Source: Bdellovibrionaceae bacterium UBA2339 (lineage in GTDB: Bacteria; Bdellovibrionota; Bdellovibrionia; Bdellovibrionales; JAMPXM01). Taken from it: DNA of 5,790 nucleotides. This document shows positions 4,064-5,790 of this stretch, in pieces. A model generated the notes under the pieces. The model was not told where the DNA came from and searched no databases. It saw nothing but the letters and a program-made list of their open reading frames with translations. Made by a program: the position numbers and the translations under genes. Positions within the stretch are counted from its first letter, which is position 1. The number at the start of each line of letters is the position of its first letter. The stretch covers positions 1 through 5,790 of the forward strand of contig DDUL01000026.1 of the NCBI GenBank assembly GCA_002344785.1, written 5' to 3'.

Positions 4064-4702
4064 TCACTTCATAGCCTGAGTGAGCCGAGCGTAGACAGCT
4101 TCTGTCTCACCCATACCCTGAACCTCACGGAGCATACCCCGATCTGCAAAGTAGCTCTTTAAAGGGGCCGTGGAGCGCGTATAGGCATCTAAACGGCTCT
4201 GGATCACTTCCTCGTGATCATCCTTTCGTTGCTCCAAGATACCGCCGCAAAGGTCGCATATGCCCTTCGCCTTCGGAGGCTTAGCCGTCACATGATAGGT
4301 CGCCCCGCAGCTCGAGCAGACTCGCCGACCCGTCAGGCGCCCCATGAGCTCTGACATGGGCACTTCAAGAAACAGTGCCCGACCGATCTGCAGGCCCTTT
4401 CGCTTCAACATGGACTCGAGCGCCTCAGCCTGCGGGACAGTGCGCGGAAACCCATCGAGGATAAAATTCTGATCCTGTTGATCTTCCAAGACCTCTTCGA
4501 CCATTGAAATCACAATTTCATCAGGAACGAGCTGGCCAGCGTCCATATAGGACTTAGCCTTCACCCCGAGTGGCGTCTGCCCTTTGACGTGAGCACGAAA
4601 CAGATCTCCTGTGGAAATCTGCTTCATCCGCATACGTTCAACGAGTAGCGCGGACTGAGTTCCCTTGCCTGCGCCTGGCGCGCCAAACAACACGATGTTC
4701 AA
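4064..4702 (-). CDS. adk: Adenylate kinase, long form with four-cysteine lid
   Basis: Adenylate kinase catalyses ATP + AMP = 2 ADP in the cytoplasm and sets the adenylate energy charge. The protein has 212 residues. The P-loop GAPGAGKGTQ is at 7-16. The AMP-binding region has STGDLFR (30-36) and LDGFPRT (82-88). The lid (about 123-160) begins GRRVC and holds C129, C132, C149 and C152 in C-X2-C-X16-C-X2-C spacing, so it should bind zinc. RKDD (159-162) and R170 belong to the catalytic arginine set. The start is TTG at 4702, overlapping the secY stop as TTGA. It gives the family N-terminus MNIVLFGAPG, and only a weak GGGTGA precedes it, so translation is probably coupled to secY. The secY-adk order is common; here adk is followed by a long gap instead of map or infA. 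Confidence 0.97.
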   Translation of the reverse strand: MNIVLFGAPGAGKGTQSALLVERMRMKQISTGDLFRAHVKGQTPLGVKAKSYMDAGQLVPDEIVISMVEEVLEDQQDQNFILDGFPRTVPQAEALESMLKRKGLQIGRALFLEVPMSELMGRLTGRRVCSSCGATYHVTAKPPKAKGICDLCGGILEQRKDDHEEVIQSRLDAYTRSTAPLKSYFADRGMLREVQGMGETEAVYARLTQAMK

Positions 4703-5790
4703 AACGTCACCCGGCGCGGGCGCTGCTTGGCCCCTTTCAAGAAGGACTCATAGCGCTGCTGCAAGAGGTAGGACTGTAATTGTTGGCTGGTATTGAGAGC
4801 GACGCCGACAAGAATCAAAATGCTGGTTCCACCAAAATAGAATGGGACCTGCAGTTTGGAAATCAAAATGGTCGGCAAAACAACAATCGCACTCAAGTAA
4901 AGCGCGCCACCCACATTGATCCGATCCATCACCTTTTGAATATACTCAGCTGTCGATTTGCCAGCGCGAATCCCTGGGATGAACTTACCGCCCTTTTTCA
5001 AGTTCTCTGCCATCTCATTCGGATTCAAAACAATCTCGACATAGAAGAAGCAGAAAAACACGATCAAGATCACTTCGATCACAAGGTAAAGGCCACCGGT
5101 AGGATTCAGAGAGTCTCGCAGGGCCATAATCCAAGGCTGCTCCGTGAACTGAGCCAGTGTCGCAGGAAACATCAAAAGCGAGCTTGCGAAGATCGGAGGA
5201 ATAACTCCCGACAAGTTGATTTTCAAAGGCAAGTGACTAGCCTGTGTTCCCAATGCCGTTCGCCCGCCTCGATTCGAAAAGTGTATGGGGATTCGTCTCT
5301 GACCGGATTCGAGATAAACAATCAGTCCAATCACGATGGCCATCATCGCCACGATAATGAGTGCGATCGCTCCGACCATCTCGCCATTGCTCACCATCGA
5401 ATACAATTGTACCGCGCCACTTGGAATGGCCGCCGCAATCCCCGCAAAGATAATCAAAGATGATCCATCACCAAATCCACGTTCGGTGATTTGCTCCCCC
5501 AACCACATGATAAAGCAAGTACCCGCCGTGAGCGTGAGAACAGTCATCACCTTAAAGGGCAGAAAGCCAACTTCAGTCGATACAACGAGCGGACGTCCCT
5601 CAAAGTTCTCTTTCATCAACCAAGTGCTGATCGCCATGCCCTGAATCACAGCCAACACAACAGTTCCGTAGCGCGTGTACTGCATGATCTTTCTTCGGCC
5701 CGGCTCGCCTTCCTTTTTCAGCTGCTCAAGCTGTGGAACAACTGCGGTAAGAAGCTGTGAGATGATCGAGGCCGAGATGTAGGGCATGAT
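4699..5790 (-). CDS. secY: Protein translocase subunit SecY (5' end outside window)
   Basis: SecY is the channel-forming subunit of the SecYEG inner-membrane translocon. The window holds 363 residues, beginning in the second membrane helix (IMPYISASII); about 80 N-terminal residues are missing compared with the 443-residue E. coli protein. Counting from the first Met, membrane helices are likely near 38-58, 77-97, 108-125, 138-160, 192-212, 232-254, 293-310 and 318-337, matching TM3 to TM10. Conserved family stretches include GEPGRRKIMQYTRYGT, WLGEQITERG, SGVIPPIFASSLLMFPAT and NPNEMAENLKKGGKFIPGIR. The last is the cytoplasmic loop that contacts SecA and the ribosome. The C-terminus QQRYESFLKG is followed by a short basic tail. 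The stop overlaps the adk start. No disruption is seen. Confidence 0.98.
   Translation of the reverse strand: MMPYISASIISQLLTAVVPQLEQLKKEGEPGRRKIMQYTRYGTVVLAVIQGMAISTWLMKENFEGRPLVVSTEVGFLPFKVMTVLTLTAGTCFIMWLGEQITERGFGDGSSLIIFAGIAAAIPSGAVQLYSMVSNGEMVGAIALIIVAMMAIVIGLIVYLESGQRRIPIHFSNRGGRTALGTQASHLPLKINLSGVIPPIFASSLLMFPATLAQFTEQPWIMALRDSLNPTGGLYLVIEVILIVFFCFFYVEIVLNPNEMAENLKKGGKFIPGIRAGKSTAEYIQKVMDRINVGGALYLSAIVVLPTILISKLQVPFYFGGTSILILVGVALNTSQQLQSYLLQQRYESFLKGAKQRPRRVTF

Noticed and set aside
4780..5463. 227-codon plus-strand frame
   Set aside because: It is antisense to secY, with a Q/N/H/R-rich translation and no recognisable domain.

Overview
The window is an ordinary core-genome segment: the downstream part of the spc operon and the whole alpha operon of a bacterium. 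Every recognised gene lies on the minus strand. In transcription order, from high to low coordinates, they are secY (5' end cut by the window), adk, rpmJ, rpsM, rpsK, rpsD, rpoA and rplQ. A strong intrinsic terminator follows, then the start of an unrecognised small membrane protein that runs off the left edge.

The proteins look like a former-'Deltaproteobacteria' lineage, with Bdellovibrionota as my best guess. RpoA has an N-terminal extension carrying WRELIKPK, as I recall from delta-type alpha subunits. S4 is the four-cysteine zinc form, L36 is the zinc form, and Adk is the long form with a four-cysteine lid. The taxonomy is inferred from remembered family features, not from a search.

Layout: secY and adk overlap (TTGA) and form one translational unit. 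A gap of about 490 bases (3578-4063) separates adk from rpmJ and has no convincing gene. It holds a possible weak terminator, several dyads, a weak promoter-like element and protein-like short frames, so it may be the alpha-operon promoter and leader. rpmJ-rpsM-rpsK-rpsD are tightly packed, with Shine-Dalgarno sequences embedded in the preceding stop or last codons. A second gap of 209 bases (1837-2045) separates rpsD from rpoA. It is rich in hairpins and holds three separate short direct repeats. rpoA and rplQ are 26 bases apart.

The genes act together in making and using proteins. S13, S11, S4, L36 and L17 build the ribosome, RpoA nucleates RNA polymerase assembly, SecY is the membrane protein-export channel, and Adk balances adenine nucleotides. 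I found no mobile element, CRISPR array, tRNA or rRNA gene, and no sign of a novel multi-gene system. What merits a second look is the two long non-coding gaps, the many non-ATG starts, and the short membrane-protein start just after the terminator.
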